From the NCBI RefSeq assembly GCF_011683955.1, contig NZ_JAAQPI010000004.1:248001-312000 (forward strand): a DNA stretch of 64,000 bases, in the 5' to 3' direction. The DNA comes from Pseudomaricurvus alkylphenolicus. GTDB taxonomy: Bacteria; Pseudomonadota; Gammaproteobacteria; Pseudomonadales; Cellvibrionaceae. A program made the position numbers and the translations under genes. A model generated the notes under the pieces. That model did not search any database, had not been told where the DNA came from, and saw nothing but the letters and a program-made list of their open reading frames with translations. Below are positions 36,341 through 45,532 of this stretch, in pieces. Each line of letters begins with the position of its first letter. Position 1 is the stretch's first letter.

Positions 36341-37379
36341 CGTTGTTTTCCTCCTGCAATGAACGCCCCCAGGGGCGATCGGCTCGCCACTGTTCAAAGT
36401 GCTTTAGCAACGCCAACCCTTTTGCACCAGAGGTCTGAAGAAATGACTGGCGCCACTCATCCATGACTTGTGCGCGCAAGACGGCAATGTCGGCTTTTGT
36501 CTGTTGATATACCTGCATACCGCTGCTTGCAATCATATCGGGCAGGCTTGCATCTTCGCGTTTGGCCAACAGAACAGATTGCTGTTCAAGCCAGCGGCCT
36601 TCTTCCGAAATAATCTGCTTTACGGATTCATCCTGCTGATCCCACCATTGCTTGTTCACCACCAACGAGAAAACGGTAACAAAGAGTGGAGAAATGGTGC
36701 ACCAGTCCTGCACCTCAAAGTACCGGCGCCGGTAGACCGCCGGCAAGGTGGTCACCGATGCCTGAATCAGGTTGGTTTCCAGCGCCTGATAGGCCTCACC
36801 GCCACTCATGCTGACCGGTGCTGCGCCAAGGGCCATTAGTGAGGCATTGATGACCGGGTTCATGCCCCGAATCTTGAGTTGCCGGAAGTGCTCAGGAGTC
36901 ACCAGAGGGCCGTTGTTAGACGTAAACCCCTGATTGTCGGTCACCCATACCCAACCCAGGTTGTGAACTCCAACGGGCGCAAACATGTCTGAGTCAGCGA
37001 GCGCGGGTGAGCGCAGAAAATCACTGAATTCCTCATAGCCTGAGAACCCGAAGGGTAAGGAAAAAATCCCCATCTCGGGAATAGTCAGCCCCCAATCCAG
37101 ATTGGAGATCATTGCGGCATTCACGTGCCCACGAATCACTGAAGGTACCATGCTTTTGGTACGCAGTAACTGGTTGCCGGGATAGATCTTGATGGTCAGG
37201 CGGCCCTGCGCCCGTTGTTCGATGCGTTGCGCCCACTCGTCAACCAACCGAGCGATCGGCATCTGACCGGGCACGCTGTGAGTCAGGCGTAGAATGTCGG
37301 TGTTTGCGGTGAGCCACTGTGGCAGGCAGAGTGCCACAGTGGTCACCAGCGCCCGCAGCAATGACTGTCGATATACCAT
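36333..37379 (-). CDS. dctP: TRAP transporter substrate-binding protein (DctP)
   Basis: This periplasmic binding protein of about 348 residues has a signal peptide (SLLRALVTTVALCLPQWLTA) and the family's substrate-binding Arg in HFRQLKIRGMNPV, followed by GGEAYQALETNLIQAS. The start is placed at the ATG at 37379, with AGAGGA upstream, eleven codons inside the longest frame. It is the first gene of the TRAP operon and delivers an acidic substrate to DctQM. The nearby CoA-transferase and CoA-ester lyase suggest a short branched or unsaturated dicarboxylate, but that is inference. Confidence 0.92.
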   Translation of the reverse strand: MVYRQSLLRALVTTVALCLPQWLTANTDILRLTHSVPGQMPIARLVDEWAQRIEQRAQGRLTIKIYPGNQLLRTKSMVPSVIRGHVNAAMISNLDWGLTIPEMGIFSLPFGFSGYEEFSDFLRSPALADSDMFAPVGVHNLGWVWVTDNQGFTSNNGPLVTPEHFRQLKIRGMNPVINASLMALGAAPVSMSGGEAYQALETNLIQASVTTLPAVYRRRYFEVQDWCTISPLFVTVFSLVVNKQWWDQQDESVKQIISEEGRWLEQQSVLLAKREDASLPDMIASSGMQVYQQTKADIAVLRAQVMDEWRQSFLQTSGAKGLALLKHFEQWRADRPWGRSLQEENNDE

Positions 37380-37410
37380 AGAAAATTCCTCTTTGGACCT
37401 CGTGCCGATC

Positions 37411-37517
37411 AACGGCGGATTACGCCGCGTTGCGGCTATTCCGCCCTACGGGTTCGGTACTTAAGGTGGTTGTACAGAATTCGTAGGGCGGATTCGCGTA
37501 AGCGTAATCCGCCGTTT
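37411..37517. repeat. Pair of inverted REP-like palindromes (REPIN-type)
   Basis: The segment at 37411-37450 (GGCGGATTACGCC... to CCGCCCTACG) and the segment at 37482-37517 (CGTAGGGCGG... to AATCCGCCGTT) are near-perfect reverse complements. Each also carries an internal palindrome. This is the common GGCGGATTACGC...CCGCCCTACG repeat of proteobacteria, here as a head-to-head pair between the third TonB receptor and the TRAP operon. Confidence 0.8.
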
Positions 37518-37552
37518 GATTGCCCACCAAGTGGCGCGGTTTTGTGCCCCCC

Positions 37553-39685
37553 CTAGAAGTTCATCTCGAGTGAAAGCCCCCATTCCTGCGGTCGGCCGAC
37601 GTCAACCGTCGTCGCTCCGAAGGGGGTGTTCAACAGGTTCAATCCACTGGTCAGGTACTCTTCATCATTCAAGTTGGTGGCGAACAGTGATACTCGATAG
37701 TCCTCATCCTCGCTGGTATAAGTCAAGCGCGCACTGAGCAACCCAAATGCCTCCTGGGTAACCGAGTTGGGCTCCGGTGTCACCAAACGATAATCATCCT
37801 TCCAACCCCAATCCAGTCGCGCACTCAAGTTGCCGCCGGCAAACACATCGTTGAGCAAGTACTCCGCACCCACCGAATAGGACGCATCCGGTGAACGGGC
37901 CAGCTGTGTCCCTTCAGAAATATCTTCGTTGCCGCCGTCGTCGGTAATGCGGGCATCCATTAAGGCGCCGGCCATATTCAATTGGACGTTTTCACTCAAC
38001 AACAGAGTCAGATCAAACTCGATACCGTCGATCTCTGCAGTGCCCACATTGGTCACACGAACATCCTGCCCTACCAGTGCCGGAAGCTGCAGATCCGTGT
38101 AATCCGTGTGAAACAGAGCCGCATTCAACCGTGCACGGCCGTCCCAGAAGTCGCTCTTTACACCGATCTCGTAGGTGTCGGCCAACTCTTCATCGAATGG
38201 GTTTAGACCGTCATAAGGGGCGCCTGGAATGGGTGAGCGATCATTAAAGCCTCCGCTCTTGAAACCGCTGGCGGCAGAGGCGTACACCATGAAATCCTCA
38301 GACCAATGATAAGTGGTAGAAAGACGATAGGTGACGGAGGAGAACTCTTCCTCAGCTTGGCCGGTTACCCCGTTGCGCTCACTGATAATCCACTTGTCTT
38401 CACGGGTTCCACGTACGCCCAAGGTAACATCCAGTTTATCGGACACGTGAATATTGGCTTCGCCAAACAGAGCGTAGCTGTCGGTCTCTTCTTCGAACGC
38501 CAATTGATTTAGCCCACCCAAAGTATTGCGCTGCTGTCTACGATCATCCGTGGGGTTTTCGTTGTACATAAACAGACCCACCAGATAGTCGACCTTGTCG
38601 TCAAACAAGCTGCCCTGTAGCTGGAATTCCTGCTGAATCTGATCATGGTCGCGAACCACCAGTTCATCGCGCAGCACGGCCGCAGAACCATCAAAGTCCA
38701 CGATAAAGCTGCTGTCGAAGGTACGGTAAGACGTCAGGGATTTCAGCACCAGATCACCCAGCTCCCATTCTATGACCATGCCCAGTCCGTAGCCTTCATA
38801 ATCCGAGAAGGTGTCGGCACTCAGACGGCTGGTAAACAAGTCTCCAGTGGGAGTAGGTACCGGCTCCCCGGACCCGGACAAGAGCGGCGCACTGGGGTTG
38901 CCTTCGATAATATTCTGCGCGCCGCCGTTGGACTTGCTGCTGACCCAGTCATAGGTAAAATTCACTTGCAGATCCTGATTGACATCCCACATCAGCTGAC
39001 CGCGAATAGCAGAAACGTCCGTATTGCCCAGATCCACCGGGTTATTGGGGTCAAAGACGTCTTTGACATGTCCGTCGCGGGTCTTGCTCAGAGCGGACAG
39101 ACGCACCGCCATATCGTCCGTCAGGGGCAGGTTCACCATGCCTTCGACGTCCAGGCGGTCAAATTCGCCGACGGTAAACTTCAGACGCCCCTCCTTTTCG
39201 TTGGAAGGGCGTTTGGAGACATAGTTAATGGCACCGCCAATGGAGTTCTTACCAAACAGGGTGCCCTGGGGGCCCCTCAGAACCTCAATGCGTTCGGCAT
39301 CCACCAAGTCGATCAGACCACCGTCACTCTGTCCCAGGAAGATGCCGTCAATATAGGTGCCCACCCCGGACTCCGCTGTAGACGCACTGCGATCCTGACC
39401 GATACCGCGAATAAAGATACTGGAAATGGATCCCCCGAAACCGCCACCGGAGCCGATGGTCAGATTGGGAATCACTGTGTTCAGGTCACCCAGGTTGGAA
39501 ATATTGCGCTTTTCGAGGTTTTCCGCCCCCATGGCCACCACAGACAGCGGTACGGACTGCATATCCTCCTCAACCCGGCGCGCCGTTACCTGGATTTCCT
39601 CGATCTGCAGTGCTTCGTTAGCCAGGGCCACGTCGCCCCCGCTTAGAGCCCCTGCGATGCTCAGTGCCAATACCGCTCTTTTCAT
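37553..39685 (-). CDS. TonB-dependent outer-membrane receptor
   Basis: This 710-residue receptor has a signal peptide (MKRAVLALSIAGALSGGDVA), a TonB-box-like IEEIQVTARRVEEDMQ, the plug motif VLRGPQGTLFGKNSIGGAINY and a barrel ending GLSLEMNF. It lies upstream of the TRAP operon on the same strand and divergent from the CoA-transferase gene, 247 bases away. It may provide outer-membrane entry for the TRAP substrate or its precursor. The substrate is not known. Confidence 0.93.
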   Translation of the reverse strand: MKRAVLALSIAGALSGGDVALANEALQIEEIQVTARRVEEDMQSVPLSVVAMGAENLEKRNISNLGDLNTVIPNLTIGSGGGFGGSISSIFIRGIGQDRSASTAESGVGTYIDGIFLGQSDGGLIDLVDAERIEVLRGPQGTLFGKNSIGGAINYVSKRPSNEKEGRLKFTVGEFDRLDVEGMVNLPLTDDMAVRLSALSKTRDGHVKDVFDPNNPVDLGNTDVSAIRGQLMWDVNQDLQVNFTYDWVSSKSNGGAQNIIEGNPSAPLLSGSGEPVPTPTGDLFTSRLSADTFSDYEGYGLGMVIEWELGDLVLKSLTSYRTFDSSFIVDFDGSAAVLRDELVVRDHDQIQQEFQLQGSLFDDKVDYLVGLFMYNENPTDDRRQQRNTLGGLNQLAFEEETDSYALFGEANIHVSDKLDVTLGVRGTREDKWIISERNGVTGQAEEEFSSVTYRLSTTYHWSEDFMVYASAASGFKSGGFNDRSPIPGAPYDGLNPFDEELADTYEIGVKSDFWDGRARLNAALFHTDYTDLQLPALVGQDVRVTNVGTAEIDGIEFDLTLLLSENVQLNMAGALMDARITDDGGNEDISEGTQLARSPDASYSVGAEYLLNDVFAGGNLSARLDWGWKDDYRLVTPEPNSVTQEAFGLLSARLTYTSEDEDYRVSLFATNLNDEEYLTSGLNLLNTPFGATTVDVGRPQEWGLSLEMNF

Positions 39686-39932
39686 GCTCAGTCTCCACCT
39701 TGTTTATATTATTGCTCGATTTTCAGTGTTGGGCGTTGATAGTTGCCCAAATCCGTATCAACCAGCCTAAAGACCCCGTTTGCCAGGGACCAATATCCAT
39801 TCGAGATGGGCTATGCGAATACTTTATGGCCATCCCGATTTTGATTACCGTATTTCGAAACGGTATTACCAGCCGCCGCAGCCGCTCCCATAAGCTGGAA
39901 CTCACGATCAACACATCGCGGGAAGGGCTTAT

Positions 39933-41159
39933 ATGAAAGAGATTCAAATGGGGGCACCTAATCTGGGGCCACTGAAGGGTATGCGAGTACTGGACCTGTC
40001 TCGCCTGTTGGCGGGCAACTTCCTCAGCTATCACCTGGCAGACCTCGGTGCGGAGGTGATCAAGATCGAAGACGCTCGCCAGCCCGACCCCCTGCGCAAG
40101 TTCACCAACAACGGTGTCGACGCCACTTGGAAGGTACTGGCACGCAACAAGAAGAGCCTGGCCCTGGACTATACCCGTTGTGACAAGGGCCGCCAGCTAC
40201 TGCTGGATCTGGTTCGCGGCGCGGATGCCCTGATCGAAAACTTTAAACCCGGCGGTATGGAAAAGTTTGGTCTGGGCCCGGAGCTACTGCATGAGATCAA
40301 TCCCAAGCTGGTCATCGCCAGAGTCAGTGGCTGGGGGCAGGATGGGCCCTATAGCCATAAACCCGGATTCGGCACTTTGGTGGAAGCCTTCTCCGGTTTT
40401 GCGGCCAAATCGGGCTTTCCAGACGGCGACCCACTGCTGCCCAACCTGGGACTGGCGGACATGATTACCGGGATCACCGGTGCCTTCTCCTTACTGGCCG
40501 CCCTTCGGGAGGTGGAGGTCAGGGGTGGCAATGGCCAGGTGATTGACCTTGCGTTGCTGGACGGCATCGTCAGTTTTCTCGGCGCTGACCCCGCCGTGTG
40601 CCAGGCTACCGGCCGCCCCATACCCAGAACCGGCAACAAGGGCGAAGTGGCTGCCCCTCGTAATCTTTACCTATCAAAAGACGGTCGCTATATCGCCCTC
40701 TCCGCCTCCATGCAGTCCATGGTCGATCGGTTGTTTCGGGCCATTGGCCGAGAAGATCTGATCGACAATCCCAACTTCAAGACCAATGAAGATCGTATCC
40801 GCAATAGCGACGAATTGGATGTGATTATCGGCAACTTTATCGGTGAACGCAGCGCAGAAGAGTGTCTGGCGTTTTTTGAAGCGCAGGGTATTACCGCAGG
40901 ACCGCTTTATAACGCAATGGAAATCCTGGAAGACACCCATGTTCAAGAAAGGGGCGTCTACGTCAAGGTCAACGACCCTGACATGGGCACAGTACCCATG
41001 CCCAATATTGCTGCTCGATTTTCCGGCACCCCCGGTGCGATCAGGTCACTGGCCCCGGCCTATGGGCAGGACACCAAATTACTGATGAAAGAAATCGGCC
41101 TGACTGATGGTGACATCCAAGCTCTGGAGCAAGAACAGGTGATCGTATGTGGCAAGTGA
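39933..41159 (+). CDS. CaiB/BaiF-type (class III) CoA-transferase
   Basis: This 408-residue enzyme moves CoA between organic acids without ATP. It shows the family pattern LKGMRVLDLSRLLAG, GAEVIKIEDARQPDP, NKKSLALDYTR and the catalytic Asp in GLADMITG near residue 180. A second possible ATG lies six codons in. It overlaps the following CoA-ester lyase gene by 13 bases. The pair suggests activation of a C4-C6 acid to its CoA ester followed by C-C cleavage, as in itaconate, mesaconate or methylmalate breakdown, though the exact acid cannot be read here. Confidence 0.92.
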   Translation: MKEIQMGAPNLGPLKGMRVLDLSRLLAGNFLSYHLADLGAEVIKIEDARQPDPLRKFTNNGVDATWKVLARNKKSLALDYTRCDKGRQLLLDLVRGADALIENFKPGGMEKFGLGPELLHEINPKLVIARVSGWGQDGPYSHKPGFGTLVEAFSGFAAKSGFPDGDPLLPNLGLADMITGITGAFSLLAALREVEVRGGNGQVIDLALLDGIVSFLGADPAVCQATGRPIPRTGNKGEVAAPRNLYLSKDGRYIALSASMQSMVDRLFRAIGREDLIDNPNFKTNEDRIRNSDELDVIIGNFIGERSAEECLAFFEAQGITAGPLYNAMEILEDTHVQERGVYVKVNDPDMGTVPMPNIAARFSGTPGAIRSLAPAYGQDTKLLMKEIGLTDGDIQALEQEQVIVCGK

Positions 41160-41977
41160 GTTCCGAGGTATTTCGTTCTTTTCTGTTTGTACCTGCAACC
41201 TCCAAGCGTTTTGTTAACAAAGCCATTGGTTTGGAAACCGATGCGGTAATTTTGGATTTGGAGGCTTCCATTCCTCATGATCAGAAAGAAGAGGCACGAG
41301 GCTGCCTCTCCGACGCCGTAGAGCAACTGAGACAAACCCGCAAGACGGTGTTAGTTCGGGTAAACCCCGGGAACCTCAAAGACTGCACAGCGGCCATGGA
41401 AGCACAAGCCGACGGCATCGTGGTGCCAACCGTTGAGCAACCCGAAGACCTGTTGTGCTTTTCCTCCAGGCTTGATCAGGAGAAAGGGCTGTTCCCGATT
41501 ATTGAAACGCCCTTGGGACTGGTGAATCTGCCGAGTTTGCTGGCCACCGATCTGCCCGTGGGCGGTCTGATGTTTGGCTCCGAGGATTTTGTGGTGCGTA
41601 TGGGCAGCCGCGCCCTGCCCTGTCGGGATCTGTTGTTTAATGCCTGTTGGCAGCTGGCAGTACATGCTCGGGCACAAGGTATCACTCCCTATGGTATTCC
41701 AGGTACCTTGGCGGACTTTTCAGAGACAGAACGGTTTCGAGAAATCTGCGAGCAGGGCCGCCGCGTTGGCATGGCGGGTTGCCCGGCAATTCACCCGGGG
41801 CAGTTGTCGGTTTTAAACGAGGTATTCTCCCCTTCAGAAGAAGAACTGGCGACTGCCCGACGCGCGGTTGAGGCATTTATTGCTGCCGGTGAAAAAGCCA
41901 TAGCCGTGGACGGCAAGATGGTGGACTACCCCATCTATGAGCGTTATCTGGGGCTGTTGGAACAACAGCAAGTCTAG
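41147..41977 (+). CDS. HpcH/HpaI aldolase / CitE-like CoA-ester lyase
   Basis: This 276-residue TIM-barrel enzyme carries SFLFVPATSKRFVNKA at the start, the substrate-binding Arg in VLVRVN, the metal ligands Glu in IIETPLGLVN and Asp in FGSEDFVVRMG, and the CPAIHPGQ loop. These are the marks of the citrate-lyase beta/malyl-CoA lyase group. It overlaps the CoA-transferase gene, so the two are translated together. It would cleave a hydroxyacyl-CoA to a smaller CoA ester and an oxo acid, such as citramalyl-CoA to acetyl-CoA and pyruvate. Confidence 0.9.
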   Translation: MWQVSSEVFRSFLFVPATSKRFVNKAIGLETDAVILDLEASIPHDQKEEARGCLSDAVEQLRQTRKTVLVRVNPGNLKDCTAAMEAQADGIVVPTVEQPEDLLCFSSRLDQEKGLFPIIETPLGLVNLPSLLATDLPVGGLMFGSEDFVVRMGSRALPCRDLLFNACWQLAVHARAQGITPYGIPGTLADFSETERFREICEQGRRVGMAGCPAIHPGQLSVLNEVFSPSEEELATARRAVEAFIAAGEKAIAVDGKMVDYPIYERYLGLLEQQQV

Positions 41978-42148
41978 ACCAATTCCGCTATTTCAACACA
42001 ACATGCACTGCAACCGGGGGCTTGGCGGCTTCTTAAAGACTTTATCCCTGAAGCAGGGCCTACGTCAATGCTGGCCGTGGCAAGCAGCAATTGATCGCGA
42101 AATCTGGTAAAAGCGGCGGAAATTGGCCTAAAATTAGGTGCATGGTGA

Positions 42149-43315
42149 ATGGAATCAAAGGGACTGCACGGCATGAAAGAAGGATTCAAATATCAAGACC
42201 GACACGTAACACTGGATACCAGCAAGGAATTTCGCGTCGGTGACGGCAAGATCAGTGGCTACAGTGCTGTGTTTCTCGGTGCTTTAAGTCTGCTTGCGGT
42301 ACTTGCCTATCTATTCCCATCCTATTTAACTACAACGGAACTTCGCCAGGTTTACGACGCGGAGTTTTTACAACATATCCTGAAATACGGCATGTACTTT
42401 TCGCTGTTTTTTGGCGCACTGACCTTTGTTTTGGGAAAATATCGACGCATGGGCAGTGTGGGAATTGGCTTGACTTTGACTGCATTTGCTTTGGGCGGTT
42501 ACACCATTCCGGTCGGACCAGTAGAAGCCAAGAAGCTGTCATTGGGTGTCGATTGGCTAATTCTGGCTTTTCTGGGTTCAGTGTTTGTTTTTATGACTTT
42601 GGAAAAACTATTCCCCAAATACCGAAATCAGGTCATATTACGTAGTGAGTGGGGGCTGGATTTATTTTATTTTTGCCTGAATCACTTGGCAATCTCCGCC
42701 ATCCTCATTTACGCAAACTTTCACGTGGGACACTTTGAGTGGGCTGTAAGTGAAAGTGTTCAAAGCTTTATCCAATCAACTCCTTTGTTTGTTCAGGTAG
42801 TTCTTACCGTTCTGGCCGCTGATTTCGTACTCTACTGGGAACACAGACTCTATCACGAAGTCAAAATTCTCTGGCCCATTCATGCGGTGCACCATTCTGT
42901 TGAAAATATGGATTGGCTTGCCGGTTCTCGAGGACACTTTTTCCAGGTGTTCTCAGAAAGAGCCATGGTAATGGTACCGCTCTATTTGCTCGGAGTTGAC
43001 ACCACAGCGCTCAATATTTATGTGGCCTTTGCGGCATTACATGCTGTGCTGATTCACTGCAATCTAAGCTGTTCATTTGGCCCTTTAAAATATCTGTTTG
43101 TTACGCCCCAATTTCACCATTGGCATCATAGTTCAGAAGAGCCGGCGCTTGATACGAACTATTCAGCACATACTATTGTGTTTGATTGGTTATTTAAGAC
43201 TTACCATTTACCCGGGGACAAATGGCCCGCAAAGTACGGAACCACAAAACCTTTGCCAAAAAGCTTCCTGGGGCAGGCTCTGTACCCGCTTCGCGCTTTA
43301 ACGCAGAAAGATTAA
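42149..43315 (+). CDS. Fatty acid hydroxylase / sterol desaturase family membrane protein
   Basis: This 388-residue integral membrane protein carries the histidine clusters of the di-iron family in order: HRLYH, HAVHHS and FHHWHHS. About six or seven hydrophobic helices are present; the four in the first 180 residues come before the usual catalytic region, making the protein longer than typical 250-300 residue members. The start at 42149 lacks a clear ribosome site, and an ATG at 42173 is possible. It stands alone between the CoA-ester lyase and a convergent transporter gene. Hydroxylation of a lipid, carotenoid or alkyl chain is likely; the substrate is unknown. Confidence 0.85.
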   Translation: MESKGLHGMKEGFKYQDRHVTLDTSKEFRVGDGKISGYSAVFLGALSLLAVLAYLFPSYLTTTELRQVYDAEFLQHILKYGMYFSLFFGALTFVLGKYRRMGSVGIGLTLTAFALGGYTIPVGPVEAKKLSLGVDWLILAFLGSVFVFMTLEKLFPKYRNQVILRSEWGLDLFYFCLNHLAISAILIYANFHVGHFEWAVSESVQSFIQSTPLFVQVVLTVLAADFVLYWEHRLYHEVKILWPIHAVHHSVENMDWLAGSRGHFFQVFSERAMVMVPLYLLGVDTTALNIYVAFAALHAVLIHCNLSCSFGPLKYLFVTPQFHHWHHSSEEPALDTNYSAHTIVFDWLFKTYHLPGDKWPAKYGTTKPLPKSFLGQALYPLRALTQKD

Positions 43316-44262
43316 AAGCCTGATGTCATTCCCAGCACCAATGTAACTGTCACAAATGCAAGCAGTGTCGTCACCAGTAACACGCTGGCGCAGTAGCTCT
43401 GATGTCCGTAAGAAGAGCCGATAATGGGATACATACTCATCATAGGGCAGGCCGCGAAGATAATGGCGGCCTGCTTAAGCATTGGATCCATACCCGGGCT
43501 CAACGTAAGAATAAGCAAGAGCACCAACAGGGGATGAAGCAGCAACTTGGCACTGGAGACCAGTGCTATATCTCTGATCGGTACTGAAACGGCCGCCCCC
43601 ACCAGAGAACCACCGATGATCAACAACGCTACTGGCGCTGCAGCATTGGCCAGTAACTTCAGGCTCATGGCAACGAAGCCGACCAACTCCAACTGCGCCA
43701 GTGACGCCAGGATCCCTGCAAACACGGCGATAATAATCGGGTTTTTCACCAGCCTCTGAGTCACCGTCAGCAAAATACCCTTCCAATGACTGTTTTTGCT
43801 TCCGGCCGCCGTCTCCAGGCAGGCAAAAGCCAGAGGAAAGAGCACAAGATTCTCGGCCATCACAACCATCACCAGTGCCTGTGCCGGCGGGCTGTCGAAG
43901 AATTGCAGCAGAACCGGAAATCCGATAAAAACGCTGTTGGGAAATGCACCGCCCAATGCCTTGAGACCGGCGAAGCTGGTGCTGTCTCCCAACAACCAAC
44001 GGCTGATGGCAAAAACCGTAAAAAACGCCAGCGCACAAGCACCGCTATAAATCAATAGAAAATCGACATTGAGGACTTTGCCAATCTCCAGCTCAGAGAG
44101 CTTGGTGAAGATGAGTGCCGGCAGAGCCAGATAGAGTACAAAGCGGTTCAGACCCGGAATGGTCTCCTGGGGCAGGAGACCGGACCTGACAGCACCAAAG
44201 CCGATCAGAATCAACAGAAATATTGGGGCAGTGATGCTGGCAATAATTAACATGTTCAGCAT
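43312..44262 (-). CDS. AEC-family transporter
   Basis: This 316-residue inner-membrane protein has about ten hydrophobic helices in two repeats, the layout of the auxin-efflux-carrier family. It begins IIASITAPIFLLILIGFGAVRSGLLP and has the conserved GFPVLLQFF and NPIIIAVFAG segments. Bacterial members move organic acids such as malate. The gene overlaps the end of the convergent hydroxylase gene by four bases and is followed upstream by an oxidoreductase gene on the same strand. The substrate is unknown. Confidence 0.88.
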   Translation of the reverse strand: MLNMLIIASITAPIFLLILIGFGAVRSGLLPQETIPGLNRFVLYLALPALIFTKLSELEIGKVLNVDFLLIYSGACALAFFTVFAISRWLLGDSTSFAGLKALGGAFPNSVFIGFPVLLQFFDSPPAQALVMVVMAENLVLFPLAFACLETAAGSKNSHWKGILLTVTQRLVKNPIIIAVFAGILASLAQLELVGFVAMSLKLLANAAAPVALLIIGGSLVGAAVSVPIRDIALVSSAKLLLHPLLVLLLILTLSPGMDPMLKQAAIIFAACPMMSMYPIIGSSYGHQSYCASVLLVTTLLAFVTVTLVLGMTSGF

Positions 44263-44386
44263 ATTAACACACTACCGTCCTCGAAGCACACCCTACTTGT
44301 AGATCAATTCAGAAAGCTCCTGAACAGGATTGGAATCGACGCCAGCCCTTCGTATTCGTGGCGACGCTTTATGCAAGAAATGAAAT

Positions 44387-45415
44387 TTAAAAACCCTCCA
44401 ACACAATTTTGCCAATCGCCTTTCCCGATTCCAGTTCGTGATGTGCGGCTCTAAGATTTTCCGCATTAATGATTCCCAGATTTTTACCAACTGTGGTTTG
44501 GAGGTGGCCTTGGTCCACCAGATCCGCCACCCGATTTAACAATTTGCTCTGCTCATCCATATCCTCGGCATTGAACATGGAGCGTGCAAACATAAACTCG
44601 ATGTGTAACGACAGGCTTTTGGGTTTGATCTTCATAATATCGATCGACTGAGGATCATCAATCATCGCAATTTTACCAAACGGCTGCAGCAACTCAGTAT
44701 AGGTTTCAAAGTAAGTCTCCGTACTGTTGAGGCTGGCTACGTGTGTAATCTGCCCGATATTCAATGCGTCAATTTGCGGTTGCAAAGGCTGGGTATGGTC
44801 GACGACATGATCCGCTCCCAGCTTTTCCACCCAATTGCGGGAGCTTGCGCGAGAAGCTGTAGCAACGATGGTCGCATTGGTCAGAATTTTGGCCAATTGA
44901 ATCAGAATCGAACCCACGCCACCAGCGGCGCCAACCACCAGCATGACCTCTTGAGCCCCCCGGCTTGATGCCTCAGTGCTTTTCTGCTGAATATTGAGGT
45001 GCTCGAACAGCAGTTCCCATGCTGTAATGGCAGTAAGGGGAAGCGCCGCGGCTTCGGCATCCTTCAGGCTCTTGGGCTTAAAACCCACCAACAGCTCGTC
45101 CACCAGTTGGTACTCTGCATTGCTACCCTGGCGGTTGAGATCTCCGGCGTAGAAAACCTCATCGCCCGGCTTGAATCCCGTCACCAGCTCTCCGGTGGCG
45201 ACTACCTCCCCAACAGCGTCCCACCCGATCACTTTTGGGCTTCCATCATCATGAGTCACCATTTGACGTATCTTGTAATCCACGGGATTTACGGCGATGG
45301 CTTTGACTTTGACCAGAAGATCACGTCCACGGGCGGTGGGTTGCGGCAGTTCAATGTCCAACAGAGACTCTGAGTTGTCGATGGGCAGGGATTGGGTATA
45401 GCCGATAGCTTTCAT
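44387..45415 (-). CDS. MDR-family NAD(P)H-dependent oxidoreductase (zinc-free quinone reductase type)
   Basis: This 342-residue medium-chain dehydrogenase/reductase has the VKVKAIAVNPVDYKIRQM start of the quinone-reductase group, the cofactor loop VGAAGGVGSILIQLA and later GADHVVDHTQPL. The Cys and His ligands of catalytic zinc are absent. It probably reduces quinones or activated double bonds. It is divergent from the LysR gene at 45533 across 117 AT-rich bases, a layout in which the LysR protein usually controls the oxidoreductase. Confidence 0.9.
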   Translation of the reverse strand: MKAIGYTQSLPIDNSESLLDIELPQPTARGRDLLVKVKAIAVNPVDYKIRQMVTHDDGSPKVIGWDAVGEVVATGELVTGFKPGDEVFYAGDLNRQGSNAEYQLVDELLVGFKPKSLKDAEAAALPLTAITAWELLFEHLNIQQKSTEASSRGAQEVMLVVGAAGGVGSILIQLAKILTNATIVATASRASSRNWVEKLGADHVVDHTQPLQPQIDALNIGQITHVASLNSTETYFETYTELLQPFGKIAMIDDPQSIDIMKIKPKSLSLHIEFMFARSMFNAEDMDEQSKLLNRVADLVDQGHLQTTVGKNLGIINAENLRAAHHELESGKAIGKIVLEGF

Positions 45416-45532
45416 GGTTCAGGTAGCCTCCGAAGTGGGCGTTCAATTGATAATGTGGCGCCATGATATGCCTTGATTACTACGCAATAAACACTACAAT
45501 TTAAGAAACATTATCAAAAAATATTTGAAAAT

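Noticed and set aside
36340-36397. Longer DctQ start at 36397
   Set aside because: It would overlap the end of DctP by 65 bases, while the ATG at 36340 has a strong AGGAGG site.
38645-39646. A 333-codon plus-strand frame inside the third TonB receptor
   Set aside because: It is the mirror of receptor coding sequence with a composition unlike real proteins; the receptor frame is certain.
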